Positions 31,966 to 41,807 of a stretch of DNA of 64,000 nucleotides are shown here, piece by piece. This stretch comes from Pedobacter ginsengisoli (GTDB taxonomy: Bacteria; Bacteroidota; Bacteroidia; Sphingobacteriales; Sphingobacteriaceae). The DNA is taken from positions 992,001 through 1,056,000 of the forward strand of contig NZ_JASSYX010000002.1 in the NCBI RefSeq assembly GCF_030244015.1. Direction: 5' to 3'. Every line of letters starts with the position of its first letter. The first letter of the stretch is position 1. Both the position numbers and the translations under genes were made by a program. The notes under the pieces were generated by a model that ran no database searches, had not been told where the DNA came from, and worked only from the letters and a program-made list of their open reading frames with translations.

Positions 31966-32841
31966 ATGGCAGGACAAATTTTAAATAAGACCATCGAGGT
32001 TGATGACATTGAGCTCTTCTATCGCGAAGCGGGAAACAAGAAAAACCCATCTTTGTTGTTGCTGCATGGGTTCCCGACCTCCTCTGTGATGTTTAAAAAT
32101 TTAATGGTCGCCCTTGCCGACCGATACCACCTCATTGCTCCGGATTATCCTGGTTTTGGCTTCAGTGCTTTTCCAGACAGAAATGACTTTGAGTACTCTT
32201 TTGAAAATGTGGCGGCATACATCAACAAGTTTACCGATGCAATTGATTTAAAATCATTTACCACCTATCTTCATGATTACGGTTGCCCGATCGGGCTTCG
32301 GATCTGTGTCAGTAGTCCCAAAAAAATAGAGGGGATCATTGTCCAGAACGGCAATGCCTATCTTGAGGGCATTGAACCGGTATGGGATGAGATCAGGGAT
32401 TACTGGGATCATCCTACTGAAGAGAAAAAGAAAAAGGTGTATGCCTTTTTAAGTAAGGAAGGTACAAAAGACCAGTATTTTGCCGGATTGCCCGAAGAAA
32501 TGTTCGGTCACGTTAGTCCTGAAACCTGGCTGCTGGACTGGGAGCGGATGAGCAGGGCCGGCAACCTCGATATGCAATACCTGTTGAACTGCACTTATAA
32601 AAGCAATATTGAAATGTTTCCTGTCTTTCAGGAATATCTCCGTACACACCAGCCCCCGGCACTTGTGCTATGGGGAAAGTATGATCCCTATTATGACGTA
32701 AAAGAGGCCCACTGCTATAAGAGACACCTGCCAAACGCAGATGTTTATCTTATCGATGGCTCTCATATGGTACTGGAGACCAACTTTGACGAAGTCTTAA
32801 GTCTTATTGAGGGCTTTTTGTCTTCCTTGCACGATACCTGA
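31966..32841 (+). CDS. Alpha/beta hydrolase, haloalkane dehalogenase/epoxide hydrolase-like
   Basis: This 291-residue enzyme has the oxyanion-hole motif LLHGFPTSSVMF (about residues 34-45) and an aspartate at the nucleophile elbow (LHDYGCPIGLR, about 100), as in haloalkane dehalogenases and epoxide hydrolases and unlike serine esterases. The acid is probably in WGKYDPYYD and the base histidine in DGSHMVLE. ATG 31966 is chosen as the conserved start. Its 3' end overlaps the 3' end of the convergent ccsBA gene by 38 bases. Substrate cannot be told from sequence. Confidence 0.82.
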   Translation: MAGQILNKTIEVDDIELFYREAGNKKNPSLLLLHGFPTSSVMFKNLMVALADRYHLIAPDYPGFGFSAFPDRNDFEYSFENVAAYINKFTDAIDLKSFTTYLHDYGCPIGLRICVSSPKKIEGIIVQNGNAYLEGIEPVWDEIRDYWDHPTEEKKKKVYAFLSKEGTKDQYFAGLPEEMFGHVSPETWLLDWERMSRAGNLDMQYLLNCTYKSNIEMFPVFQEYLRTHQPPALVLWGKYDPYYDVKEAHCYKRHLPNADVYLIDGSHMVLETNFDEVLSLIEGFLSSLHDT

Positions 32842-35800
32842 GATAAGACACTACTGCAAGTGCAAAGACCGATGCGATCGTGATGTAAACCCATGATGGA
32901 ATTGGAACGGGATCACCTTGTGCATAGGAATGTAAGCCCGATAGGTAGTAGTTTACACCAAAATAGGTCATGATAATTGTCGAGAAGCCGATCAGCGAAA
33001 GCAGGTTAAACAGATATTTGCTTCTCAGTCCTGGTATGAGCCGCACGTGCAGGATAAACGCATAAACGATCACCGAAATGAATGCCCAGGTTTCTTTAGG
33101 GTCCCAGCTCCAATACCTGCCCCAGCTTTCATTTGCCCAGATACCTCCCAGGAATGTTCCTACGGAAAGTAAAAATAAGCCTACGGTCAGCGACATTTCG
33201 TTGACGATTGCCAGTTCAGTTACTGATGCTTTTACTTTTGCAGAGATCTTGTCGTTGTCAATGATGAACAGTAGCAATACCACAGTTCCAATCAGGGCAC
33301 TTAGGCCAAAGAAGCCATAGCTGGAGGTGATAATCGCAACATGGATCATCAGCCAGTACGATTTAAGAACCGGCACCAGCATGGTGATCTGCGGATTCAT
33401 TTGTGAGCCGCCGTGTGCGAAACCCATCAGGATTACAGCAATTAAACATCCTGCAGCAGGAATAAATGCATTGCTGTTTCTGTACATCAGCAATCCTGAA
33501 ACCACTCCAATCCAGCTGATGAACAGCACGGCTTCATAACCGTTGCTCCAGGGCTCGTGCCCGGATATATACCAGCGTACGCCCAGGCCTATTGCCTGAA
33601 GTAAGGTTGCCGTCCCGATCAGGATGAGTACGAAGGTCACCAGTTTATTTAATATTTTCGATGTCCTGAACAGTTTCAGAAATGCCAGCGAGAGGATCAC
33701 CGTGCCTAAAACCGCATAGCAGATCATCAGTTTTAAGAACAGATTCCAGGAGTTATAACTTACTTCAAACGCTACTTTTGTTGCTGAAGGCACGACTGCC
33801 TTGCCGTATTTCTGCTGTGCATCGCTAATGCGCTGAAGTTCTGTATCTGCGGTCTGCCAGTTGCCGGTGGCCCGTCCCTGGTTGACAGCACTTACGTAGC
33901 GGTCAAAGGCATTTGGGGTAGCCGTGGTGTCCATATTGATAGGGGATATGGCTTCCCAGGTATTGTTCTTGTCGCCGGCTATGGGGAAAATACGCAGGTA
34001 CTGGCCGGTGATCAGTTGTCCCATAGCCTCCAGTTTGTCGTTCATTTCAATCAGGTCTTTGTCGTAGTTGTCCTGTTCAGACGGTTTTTTGGCGAAGGCC
34101 TTCATGTAATCGTCTTTCAGGACAAATTCTGCGCTGCCGTCGTCATGCATCCTGATCAGGTTGACCATGGAGGTATAGCCTTCGGGGTCGGCGTTTACTA
34201 CTTTTAGTATGTCCTTTCCGCCTTTTGTGTTGACTTTAAAGACAGGGACGTTAATCCAAATGAATGGATTGGTAGAGATAGACAGGAAAAACTGGTTGGC
34301 GCTGAGGCTGTGAAAACGGTCTTTACCATATAGCTTTCTTAAAATCTCGAGGGCCATGGTGTTTACCGGTTCAATCCGGCCGTCAATGTTCTGGACCAGC
34401 AGGTGCCCAAATTTATCGGCATGTTCAGCATCGATTTTTAAGGCGGCAGCAAATTCTTCTCCGTTTGCATTTTTGGAGGGTTTGTATGGCTGTGCAGGAG
34501 AACTGGCGGGTGCTGCTGGTTCGTGTTCATGTACTTCTCCGGGCTTGTGGACATGTTCTGTCCCGTCTTTGCCGTGCATGTCTATCTCCTGGCTAAAAGC
34601 GGCACCTGCTGGCAGGAAGAAAAGCAGCAGGAGCAGGGCCTTAGATTTGGCAAGTGTTTTCAGTTGCTCATTGAGCTTGGAGAAATGTGTTCCTTTCCAG
34701 AACAAGGTCACAAAAAGGCCTAGGAACAGCATGGTATATCCCAGGTAAGTTACGTTCGTACCCAGCTCATCATGGTTGACAGACAGGATGGTGCCTTTTT
34801 CATCAGAATCAAAGCTTGATTGGAAAAATCTGAACCCGGAATGGTCCAGTACATGGTTCATAAAGATTTTGTAAGGTGTTTCTGTGTTTCCGTGCTGGAT
34901 GATCACATCTGAAGAATAGGCTGCAGGGCTATTACTGCCCGGATACTTTTCCATTTTAAATTTGGCCAGCTTCAAGGCAAAAGGGGTTTTGTAGATCTTG
35001 GAGCCATAGGCGAGGGCGATCTTCAGGCCGCCTACTTCACTCTGATGCTGGAAATTGGTCATCCCTTTGCCACCGTAAAAGGAAATGGTATCGACAGCGG
35101 TGGGGGTAGTAACCTCTACTTTTACCAGGTCAAGGTCGGTTTCGTGTGTGCGTTTATCGCCTTCATAATACATGATGTGGCCATTTATCGCGGGTTCGGG
35201 AACAACGAAAGCGAGGTCGCCGTAGGTGTATAAGCTTCTTAGGTTAAAAGGCTGGGCAATGTCGTCTCCGGTTACTACTTTTCTTTCTTGTGTAGCCATG
35301 ATCATATAATTGCCTTCATAAGGCGAGGAAATCCGAAAGGTTCCTGTCGAATTGTCGATATTGATTGCGCCGGGCGTGGGTTTGTTGAAGCTGACCAGCA
35401 TGTTGTTCATCAGTTGAACGCTGCCCGAAGGGATATATTTATTTACCCGCTTGCCATTTTCCAGAACTACCACGTGCAGTGTCGATGGTCCTGAGGGTTC
35501 CCGCACCAATGAATCCTGTGCACGGGCGTAAAAGTCAATCACCTTTATTTTAACGCGTTCGCCCCGGAAGTCATATTCTGATTTAAATGTCTTTTTAAAC
35601 ATCTTCAGATAACCCGGAATTCTATTGGAAATTAGAATGGCACGGACGTCGTCATAAGCCAAAACGTCTTCGCCTTTACCAATCTGAACTTTGAAGAATG
35701 TAGCATCGGAGATCACATCGCTGCTTGACTCCCCTTCCCGGATGTGCATAGAACCTTCAAAACTGATATACCTGGTGATGAACCCGCCAATGAAAATCAC

Positions 35801-36061
35801 AATGAAGCCCAGGTGGAACAGGAGCAGGGGCCACTTTTTACGCTGTGTCAGCTGGTATCTTTCAATGTTTCCGATGAAATTGAGGATCAGGATGACCATT
35901 ACCAGTTCAAACCACCAGCAGTTGTAGATCAGGGCTTTTGCTACGGGTGTGCCGTAGTCATTCTCAACAAACGTGGCCATGGCCATAGAAAATGCGTAAA
36001 TTAAGAGCATCGCACCCATAGTCCGGGTCGAAAAAATGATTTTTGCTAGAGTTTTAAACAT
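32804..36061 (-). CDS. ccsBA: Fused cytochrome c biogenesis protein ResB-CcsA (CcsBA)
   Basis: This 1085-residue membrane protein is the System II cytochrome c synthase as a fusion. The amino half is ResB/CcsB-like (first helices, then HLGFIVIFIGGFITRY and a large periplasmic domain with a His-rich stretch HGKDGTEHVHKPG); the carboxy 300 residues are CcsA with the haem-handling motif WGRYWSWDPKETW and conserved histidines. It carries haem across the membrane and joins it to CXXCH motifs. A CXXCH protein is encoded at 49338-51629. The gene is a single unit. Confidence 0.92.
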   Translation of the reverse strand: MFKTLAKIIFSTRTMGAMLLIYAFSMAMATFVENDYGTPVAKALIYNCWWFELVMVILILNFIGNIERYQLTQRKKWPLLLFHLGFIVIFIGGFITRYISFEGSMHIREGESSSDVISDATFFKVQIGKGEDVLAYDDVRAILISNRIPGYLKMFKKTFKSEYDFRGERVKIKVIDFYARAQDSLVREPSGPSTLHVVVLENGKRVNKYIPSGSVQLMNNMLVSFNKPTPGAINIDNSTGTFRISSPYEGNYMIMATQERKVVTGDDIAQPFNLRSLYTYGDLAFVVPEPAINGHIMYYEGDKRTHETDLDLVKVEVTTPTAVDTISFYGGKGMTNFQHQSEVGGLKIALAYGSKIYKTPFALKLAKFKMEKYPGSNSPAAYSSDVIIQHGNTETPYKIFMNHVLDHSGFRFFQSSFDSDEKGTILSVNHDELGTNVTYLGYTMLFLGLFVTLFWKGTHFSKLNEQLKTLAKSKALLLLLFFLPAGAAFSQEIDMHGKDGTEHVHKPGEVHEHEPAAPASSPAQPYKPSKNANGEEFAAALKIDAEHADKFGHLLVQNIDGRIEPVNTMALEILRKLYGKDRFHSLSANQFFLSISTNPFIWINVPVFKVNTKGGKDILKVVNADPEGYTSMVNLIRMHDDGSAEFVLKDDYMKAFAKKPSEQDNYDKDLIEMNDKLEAMGQLITGQYLRIFPIAGDKNNTWEAISPINMDTTATPNAFDRYVSAVNQGRATGNWQTADTELQRISDAQQKYGKAVVPSATKVAFEVSYNSWNLFLKLMICYAVLGTVILSLAFLKLFRTSKILNKLVTFVLILIGTATLLQAIGLGVRWYISGHEPWSNGYEAVLFISWIGVVSGLLMYRNSNAFIPAAGCLIAVILMGFAHGGSQMNPQITMLVPVLKSYWLMIHVAIITSSYGFFGLSALIGTVVLLLFIIDNDKISAKVKASVTELAIVNEMSLTVGLFLLSVGTFLGGIWANESWGRYWSWDPKETWAFISVIVYAFILHVRLIPGLRSKYLFNLLSLIGFSTIIMTYFGVNYYLSGLHSYAQGDPVPIPSWVYITIASVFALAVVSYLRYRARKTKSPQ

Positions 36062-36250
36062 CGGTAATATCAGAAATGTGGTTTCATTCAGCGACCCGCA
36101 AGATACTGCTCGAAACCGAAAAAAATAAAAGGCAGTTGTATTATGGCAATAATCAGACTTTATTACGCTCCAATTTTCCAGTACACACTGACCAGTTCAA
36201 GTTCAATTCTGTCTGCGCTTTGTATGAAAAAAATTCTTAAATTCATTTCT

Positions 36251-36784
36251 ATGAAAGCAATAAAAATCTTTTTGACTGTGGCTATCGCATTGGCTGCAGC
36301 AACATTGGCAGACGCCCAGGATAAAACAGATAGTATAAAGGTTTATTATGAGCCGGCAAATCCTGTTCATCATGGTGATAATCTGGAATATTATGTAGAT
36401 AGTGTATTGTTAAAAATCGGTTTTATCGAAACTTTTAACCCAACCCAGATTGAAAAGATTGATATTGTTAAAAATAAAGTATATATCACACTCAAAAAAG
36501 ACGTACCATACAACTTTGTCAGCCTTCAGTCCCTTAGTAACAAATACTTAAAAACCAGGGAAAATAAGGGGGTGCTCTATACCGTCGATGGAAAGCTCAT
36601 TACAGATGCTGAGACTTGGATCAACGAAAAAAATATTCTGAGCATCAGTGTCGCTGCTGACCAAAAGGTGTCGGCCCTGCCCGGCGGGAAGGCAACGATC
36701 TTTAAGATACTGACCAGGTCTAAAGAAAATATTGAAAACGCGAATAAAATTTATATTCGGGGCAATACATTAGGTTCCAGGTAA
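36251..36784 (+). CDS. Exported protein of unknown function
   Basis: This 177-residue protein has a clean signal peptide (MKAIKIFLTVAIALAAATLADAQ). I choose ATG 36251 for this reason; ATG 36224 and 36143 are in frame upstream. The mature part is small, mixed alpha/beta, and without recognisable motifs. It is followed by the DNA alkylation repair gene after only six bases, so the two are likely one transcript despite unrelated products. Confidence 0.6.
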   Translation: MKAIKIFLTVAIALAAATLADAQDKTDSIKVYYEPANPVHHGDNLEYYVDSVLLKIGFIETFNPTQIEKIDIVKNKVYITLKKDVPYNFVSLQSLSNKYLKTRENKGVLYTVDGKLITDAETWINEKNILSISVAADQKVSALPGGKATIFKILTRSKENIENANKIYIRGNTLGSR

Positions 36785-36790
36785 TTTGAT

Positions 36791-37432
36791 ATGAGCCTCT
36801 CTTCAAAAGCGGGAAACATTCTGGGCCAGATCAATAGTAAAACCATGCTGGGTGATCTGCGTAAAATTGCTAAGGAAATCAAAAAGGACCATGAACTGGC
36901 TATGGAACTGTGGTCAACGCGGCAGCTTTTGCCCAGACAACTCGCCATCCTGATAATGGACAATAAGCTGCTCTCGCAAGATCTGATCAATCAGCTTGAC
37001 CATGACATGATGGATCATCCTTTTAAAGAGCGAAATCAATTAATGGATTGGTTGATGGCAAATCAGCTGGCTAAGGACAAGAAAACTATAGCGCTGATGG
37101 AATCCTGGAAAAACAGCCCTTCTTTACTTCAAAGACGAACGTTTTGGTATCACCAGGCCCGGTTGCGCTGGATGGGACAAGCACCCCCTCCGAATACCGG
37201 AGAATTGCTATCGGCAATTGAAACACAAATAAAGAACGAAGAACCTGAAGTACAATGGGCAATGAATTTCACGGCGGCCTGGATTGGTATTTTTGATAAA
37301 AAGTACCGGGCACGCTGTATTGAAATAGGGCAGAAAACGGGCCTGTATAAAGGTGAAATGGTGTCAAAAGGATGTACCCCCGATTATTTGCCGGAGTTCA
37401 TTGCTATTGAAAGCAACAAAAGAGGTTTGTAG
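36791..37432 (+). CDS. DNA alkylation repair protein, AlkD-like
   Basis: This 213-residue protein is an all-helical HEAT-repeat-like protein of the DNA alkylation repair family (AlkC/AlkD fold): LRKIAKEIKKDHELAMELW, RQLAILIMDNKLLSQ, LQRRTFWYHQARLRW and PEVQWAMNFTAAWIG in order. AlkD glycosylases remove N3- and N7-alkylated purines without base flipping, using an aspartate and tryptophan; I cannot verify that these catalytic residues are kept, so it may be one of the non-catalytic relatives. Confidence 0.78.
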   Translation: MSLSSKAGNILGQINSKTMLGDLRKIAKEIKKDHELAMELWSTRQLLPRQLAILIMDNKLLSQDLINQLDHDMMDHPFKERNQLMDWLMANQLAKDKKTIALMESWKNSPSLLQRRTFWYHQARLRWMGQAPPPNTGELLSAIETQIKNEEPEVQWAMNFTAAWIGIFDKKYRARCIEIGQKTGLYKGEMVSKGCTPDYLPEFIAIESNKRGL

Positions 37433-37621
37433 TTCATATAAATGATCTCATAACTTTTGAAGGGTCACCGGTTAACGAATTGGAGACCGCATTTCATGAA
37501 TCCCCTCATCCAACGAAGTCATTTTAATTGTTTCAAACTCCTTATATTCGTATCTTTCTCAAAAAGATTAAAAGGCCCGGGATCTTCAAAAAATGGTATC
37601 ATCACCTGTAAATCAAGTCAT

Positions 37622-38113
37622 ATGGATTCGAATGTTAGCATTATTACATCAGACAAAGGAGAGCGGTTGGCTATAGCCGGAGGCAATTACCGAGTCATTA
37701 TATCAGGAGAACAAACCAGCAATAACTATGCTGTTATCGAAATGATTGTACCGCCAGGAGGCGGGCCGCCACCGCATTCACATCCCGATATACAGGAAAT
37801 GTTTCACGTACTGGAAGGAGAAGTCGAATTTAAAACCGAAGCTGGTAAGCAAACCCTTCAAAAGGATGGCTTTGTGAATATACCATTAGGTGGAGCGATA
37901 CATTGTTTCAAGAATAACTCAAAGGAATATGTCCGGCTACTTTGTACAGTAGTACCAGCAGGGCTGGAAAAATTATTCAAAGAAATTGGAACACCAGTTG
38001 GCCCGGGCGAAATGCTGCCAATGCCTGAAATGACTGAAGAAAGAAAGCAGCTTTTAAAAGAAATGGATATTAAATACAATCAGAAGACTTACCCTCCTGA
38101 CTTTCTCGGTTGA
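37622..38113 (+). CDS. Cupin domain protein
   Basis: This 163-residue protein has a clear single cupin barrel. Metal motif 1 is PPPHSHPDIQEMFHVLEGEV (about residues 50-69; two histidines, glutamate, third histidine region) and motif 2 contains VNIPLGGAIHCFKN. A short proline-rich helical tail follows (PEMTEERKQLLKEMDI). ATG 37622 gives the normal length; ATG 37496 is in frame but adds a stretch without homology. Reaction unknown. Confidence 0.82.
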   Translation: MDSNVSIITSDKGERLAIAGGNYRVIISGEQTSNNYAVIEMIVPPGGGPPPHSHPDIQEMFHVLEGEVEFKTEAGKQTLQKDGFVNIPLGGAIHCFKNNSKEYVRLLCTVVPAGLEKLFKEIGTPVGPGEMLPMPEMTEERKQLLKEMDIKYNQKTYPPDFLG

Positions 38114-38175
38114 GATGGCCAAGGGAGTGCTGACGGAATACTATCTTAGCAGTCAATAAACAAGACAATATACAT

Positions 38176-38880
38176 ATGCAGGATTTGAATAATAAAGTAG
38201 CCTATGTTACAGGCGGAACAAAAGGCATCGGTTTTGGGATCGCTAAAGCTTTGATTAGCGCAGGATTGAAGGTAGCAATTTCTGGCCGCAAGCTGGAAGA
38301 TGTGCAACAGGCCAGAAAAGATCTCGGTTCAGAAAATGTATTGGCCGTCGCTTCGGATGTATCGGACTTTGAAGACGAAGCCCGCGCAGTGGCACTTATA
38401 GTTAAAGAGTTCGGTCAGCTGGATATACTGATTGCCAATGCGGGAGTAGGGAAGTTTGCCCCTGTGGATCAGTTGAGCCTCGAGGACTGGAATGCGATGA
38501 TATCCACCAATCTGACGGGCGTATTTCATACACTTAAAGCAGGGGTAGAGCAATTGAAATTGAATAAGGGTTATTTTATAACGATCTCGAGCCTGGCTGG
38601 TACTAATTTTTTCGCAGGCGGATCAGGTTACAACGCTTCAAAGTTCGGTGTAGTAGGTTTTACACAGGCTGCGATGCTGGATTTGAGGGAATATGGCATC
38701 AAGTCGACCACCATTATGCCTGGTTCAGTAACCTCCCATTTCAATGGTCACACCCCAAATGAGGCTGATTCCTGGAAAATACAACCATCGGACATCGGGG
38801 AGATGATTGTCAATTTGTTGAAAATGAATCCAAATGTATTGCCAAGTAAAATAGAGGTACGTCCGGCGCAGACCAAATAA
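38176..38880 (+). CDS. Short-chain dehydrogenase/reductase
   Basis: This 234-residue NAD(P)-dependent oxidoreductase has the cofactor motif TGGTKGIGFGIA (residues about 10-21), NAGVG near 90, the catalytic serine in TISSLAG, and Y-x3-K in YNASKFG. An arginine-lysine pair after strand 2 (SGRKLE) suggests preference for NADP. Substrate unknown. It is shorter than many members but complete. It converges on the glycerate kinase gene. Confidence 0.88.
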   Translation: MQDLNNKVAYVTGGTKGIGFGIAKALISAGLKVAISGRKLEDVQQARKDLGSENVLAVASDVSDFEDEARAVALIVKEFGQLDILIANAGVGKFAPVDQLSLEDWNAMISTNLTGVFHTLKAGVEQLKLNKGYFITISSLAGTNFFAGGSGYNASKFGVVGFTQAAMLDLREYGIKSTTIMPGSVTSHFNGHTPNEADSWKIQPSDIGEMIVNLLKMNPNVLPSKIEVRPAQTK

Positions 38881-38941
38881 CCGGACTGAGTTTGTATCTA
38901 CCCCGGGGCGGAATCTTCGCATAAAGCATTCGGGTTTGATA

Positions 38942-40087
38942 TCAACCTCTTTCCCTTTGCATCAGGACCAGCATATTACCCAGTGCTTCAGCTGTCCGTA
39001 TAAGGTTATCTGCTGTACTTGCCAGCGCAGTTGCGAGATCTTCGGGCTGGTTTCCAATAGGCAATAATACATCAAAATACGCCTGTAAATTAACATTCCG
39101 CTCCAGCGGCACCTTGCCTGCCAGGGCAACTACAGGCAGTCCTTTAAGTTTGGCATGGTAGGCAACGCCAAAAGGCCCTTTACCCTGTAAGGTCTGCTCA
39201 TCAATACTCCCTTCCCCGGTAATGACCAGATCGACCCGTTCCAGTGCCGAATTAAAATCTGTAAGTGACAGAAAATGATCTATCCCGTTTACCAGTCTGG
39301 CATTTAGAAATGCATATAAACCTGCAGCTGCGCCTCCGGCAGTACCGCCGTACTTTATCGCAGCCATATCCCTGCCTGTATGTTGCAAGGCCACAGCTGA
39401 AAGTTTATAAAGCGCCTCGTCCAATTTTTTCACCGCTTCTGGTGATGCCCCTTTTTGCGGGCCGAATACCGCTGCAGATCCCTGTTCACCCAATAGCATA
39501 TTGTCCACATCGCACAAAACAATCACCTCACAGTTCAATATTCTTTCGTCCAGTGCTGAAAAATCGACCGTAGTTAACGCTCCAAGATCTTGAGGAAGAA
39601 GGGTCAGCTCATTGCCGTCCGCGCCTAAAAAACGGACACCAAGGGCACGCAAAATACCGGTACCACCATCCACTGTAGCCGAGCCACCCATGCCGATGAT
39701 GATTTTTTTTACCCCCTGGTCAAGTGCTTTTCTGATCATTTCCCCGGTACCGAAAGAATTGGCACGCAGTGGGTTAAGTTCTTCGGGTTTAAGTAATCTT
39801 ATACCTGACGCATCTGCCATTTCTATCACAGCAGTAGCACCATTGTCGATCAGGCCAAATACAGCATTTATTGGTCTGCCCAGCGCATCGTGTACTGCGA
39901 CGTCCAGCAATGTACCTTTACATTTTTTTATGATTAAGGTTCCTGTACCATCCCCACCATCAGCTACCGGGAAACACTCCGTGGTCACACCGGCCTTACT
40001 TCGCCTTAAACCTTCCTCAATAGCAAAGGCTGCTTCTTCGGCATTCAGACCGTGTTTAAAAGCATTGGGGGAGATCAGGATATGCAT
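38942..40087 (-). CDS. Glycerate kinase
   Basis: This 381-residue enzyme is a glycerate kinase of the GarK/GlxK family, which phosphorylates D-glycerate with ATP, giving 2-phosphoglycerate in this family. Marks are the start ISPNAFKHGLNAEEAA, FPVADGGDGTGTL, IIIGMGGSATVDGGTGIL, GAAAGLYAFL and DLVITGEGSIDEQTLQGKGP. It follows the hydroxyacid dehydrogenase gene after 11 bases; together they can take hydroxypyruvate to glycerate and into glycolysis. Confidence 0.92.
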   Translation of the reverse strand: MHILISPNAFKHGLNAEEAAFAIEEGLRRSKAGVTTECFPVADGGDGTGTLIIKKCKGTLLDVAVHDALGRPINAVFGLIDNGATAVIEMADASGIRLLKPEELNPLRANSFGTGEMIRKALDQGVKKIIIGMGGSATVDGGTGILRALGVRFLGADGNELTLLPQDLGALTTVDFSALDERILNCEVIVLCDVDNMLLGEQGSAAVFGPQKGASPEAVKKLDEALYKLSAVALQHTGRDMAAIKYGGTAGGAAAGLYAFLNARLVNGIDHFLSLTDFNSALERVDLVITGEGSIDEQTLQGKGPFGVAYHAKLKGLPVVALAGKVPLERNVNLQAYFDVLLPIGNQPEDLATALASTADNLIRTAEALGNMLVLMQRERG

Positions 40088-40098
40088 AATGCCTTCAT

Positions 40099-41058
40099 TT
40101 AAAGGTTCACTACGTTTACAGGATTCCCATCTTTATAGGCAGTCAGGTTGCTGATAGTTGTCTCCATCAACCTGGTCCTCGCTTCTTTTGTTGCCCAGGC
40201 AATGTGGGGTGTAATGATGCAGTTCTTTGCCCCAAAAATCGGGTTGTCCTTTGCAGGCGGCTCAACAGAAAGCACATCGAGGCCCGCTCCGGCAATTATA
40301 TTGTTGTTCAATGCCTCGGCAAGATCTTCCTCAACAATAACAGGACCCCTTGAGGTATTCAAAAGAAAGGCGCTGCTTTTCATTCGCTGCAAATTCTCCT
40401 TATTAATGAGCCCTTTAGTCTCGGGGGTTAAAGGGCAATGGATACTGACAACATCTGACTGCTCCAGCAGTTCGGGTACTTCTGCCCACTTGAAATTACT
40501 GCGCTGAGACTGATCTGTACGGTTCCGGCTTGTCCCAATGATTTTCATCCCAAATGCGGTGGCCACATCAGCAACCTGCCTGCCTATATCGCCAAATCCG
40601 ATAATGCCCATTGTTTTCCCTGTCAGTTCAACCAAGGGATAGTCCCAGAAGCAAAAGTCAGCAGAGGAAGCCCAGCGGCCGGAGGCCACAGCATCGCTAT
40701 GGCGCTGTACATGCAGGCAAAGTTCCAGTAACAGGCCAAAGGTCAGCTGCACTACAGACGGCGTACCATAACCTGGTACGTTACTTACAGTTATCCCTTT
40801 TTCTCTGGCCATTTGGATGTCCACTATATTATAACCAGTGGCCAGGACTCCAATGTATTTCAAGTCCGGAAGACTCTTTAATGCCTCAGCGTTTACCGGT
40901 GTTTTATTGGTAAATATGACATCGGCCCCTTTTGAGCGTTCAACAACTTGATCTACCGGGGTGCGGTCGTACAGGGTCACGTCGCCGAATTGTTTCAGCC
41001 CGTCCCAGCTCAGGTCCCCTGGGTTCAGTGTATATCCATCTAATATTACGATTTTCAT
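40099..41058 (-). CDS. D-2-hydroxyacid dehydrogenase, probable hydroxypyruvate/glyoxylate reductase
   Basis: This 319-residue NAD(P)-dependent enzyme has the nucleotide-binding motif GIIGFGDIGRQVADVA (about residues 150-165), the catalytic arginine in NTSRGPVI, glutamate in VLSVEPP and histidine in ITPHIAWAT. It is closest in pattern to HprA-type hydroxypyruvate reductases. The glycerate kinase gene overlaps its expression unit 11 bases downstream, which supports hydroxypyruvate or glyoxylate reduction as its job; other 2-oxoacids remain possible. Confidence 0.88.
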   Translation of the reverse strand: MKIVILDGYTLNPGDLSWDGLKQFGDVTLYDRTPVDQVVERSKGADVIFTNKTPVNAEALKSLPDLKYIGVLATGYNIVDIQMAREKGITVSNVPGYGTPSVVQLTFGLLLELCLHVQRHSDAVASGRWASSADFCFWDYPLVELTGKTMGIIGFGDIGRQVADVATAFGMKIIGTSRNRTDQSQRSNFKWAEVPELLEQSDVVSIHCPLTPETKGLINKENLQRMKSSAFLLNTSRGPVIVEEDLAEALNNNIIAGAGLDVLSVEPPAKDNPIFGAKNCIITPHIAWATKEARTRLMETTISNLTAYKDGNPVNVVNL

Positions 41059-41174
41059 AGCTAATATTTAAATAAGTGATGAAGCTATCACAAACTTATA
41101 TTTTTCGCAACTTATTATTTTACCTATTTATAGCTAAACACAAATTCTTCACCCTAACCCGGCAGGTGACGGTC

Positions 41175-41738
41175 TTAACTTAACTTATTAAGATACACAC
41201 GCAGCTTTTTATTCCAGCGTTCCTGAGCTTCGAGATTGGCCCCGTGGCGGGTTTGCTTGTCATATTCGAGCTGTATTTTTTCGTAACTGGCGTAGAGTTT
41301 TTGATAATTGGTGCGAATCTCTTCCTTATAGTTCCTGGTGTAGCGGCAGGCATTCAATTCATCTTCAACTCTTTTTCCAATGATAAATCCTATGATGATG
41401 TGTCCTTGTTCATGAGTCACAAGCCGATCAATGTCGTTCTTATGCACCCGGGAAATGTCTAAATAGCTTTTGGAGCTGTTAGGGGTTATATTGACAGTAA
41501 GATTAACTTTTACTTCACCCGTGCGCGAATTGCGCTCTACAGCAAAATCGTAGTCGTAATCAATGAAGGTCATGCTGGCGTAAGGGCTGTTTTTAGGAGC
41601 CGAGCCCTGGAAGAAACTCAGGTCAATTTGCATGATGTCCGTTGGAATTAAGTTCTGTCCGCTTGCCTGGTTTGCCATAACGAGCAGGACGAGGATGTTG
41701 GACAAAGCTAAAAGTCTAAATGCTTTCGGTAAACGCAT
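41175..41738 (-). CDS. DUF922-like secreted protein, possible zinc protease
   Basis: This 187-residue protein has a signal peptide (MRLPKAFRLLALSNILVLLV, cleaved near ASGQ) and the DUF922 core VTHEQGHIIIGFIIGKRVE. The HEQGH is a variant of the HExxH zinc motif, and family members are predicted secreted zinc peptidases, without firm biochemistry. The conserved preceding strands (FIDYDYDFAVERNSRTGEV) also fit. It lies alone between the hydroxyacid dehydrogenase gene and an Rpn remnant. Confidence 0.7.
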   Translation of the reverse strand: MRLPKAFRLLALSNILVLLVMANQASGQNLIPTDIMQIDLSFFQGSAPKNSPYASMTFIDYDYDFAVERNSRTGEVKVNLTVNITPNSSKSYLDISRVHKNDIDRLVTHEQGHIIIGFIIGKRVEDELNACRYTRNYKEEIRTNYQKLYASYEKIQLEYDKQTRHGANLEAQERWNKKLRVYLNKLS

Positions 41739-41807
41739 AGGGTAGCTAATTGATACATCCTGATACGAATAAATATGGTGCCAATATTCGCGGGGTAGAT
41801 CGGTCTA

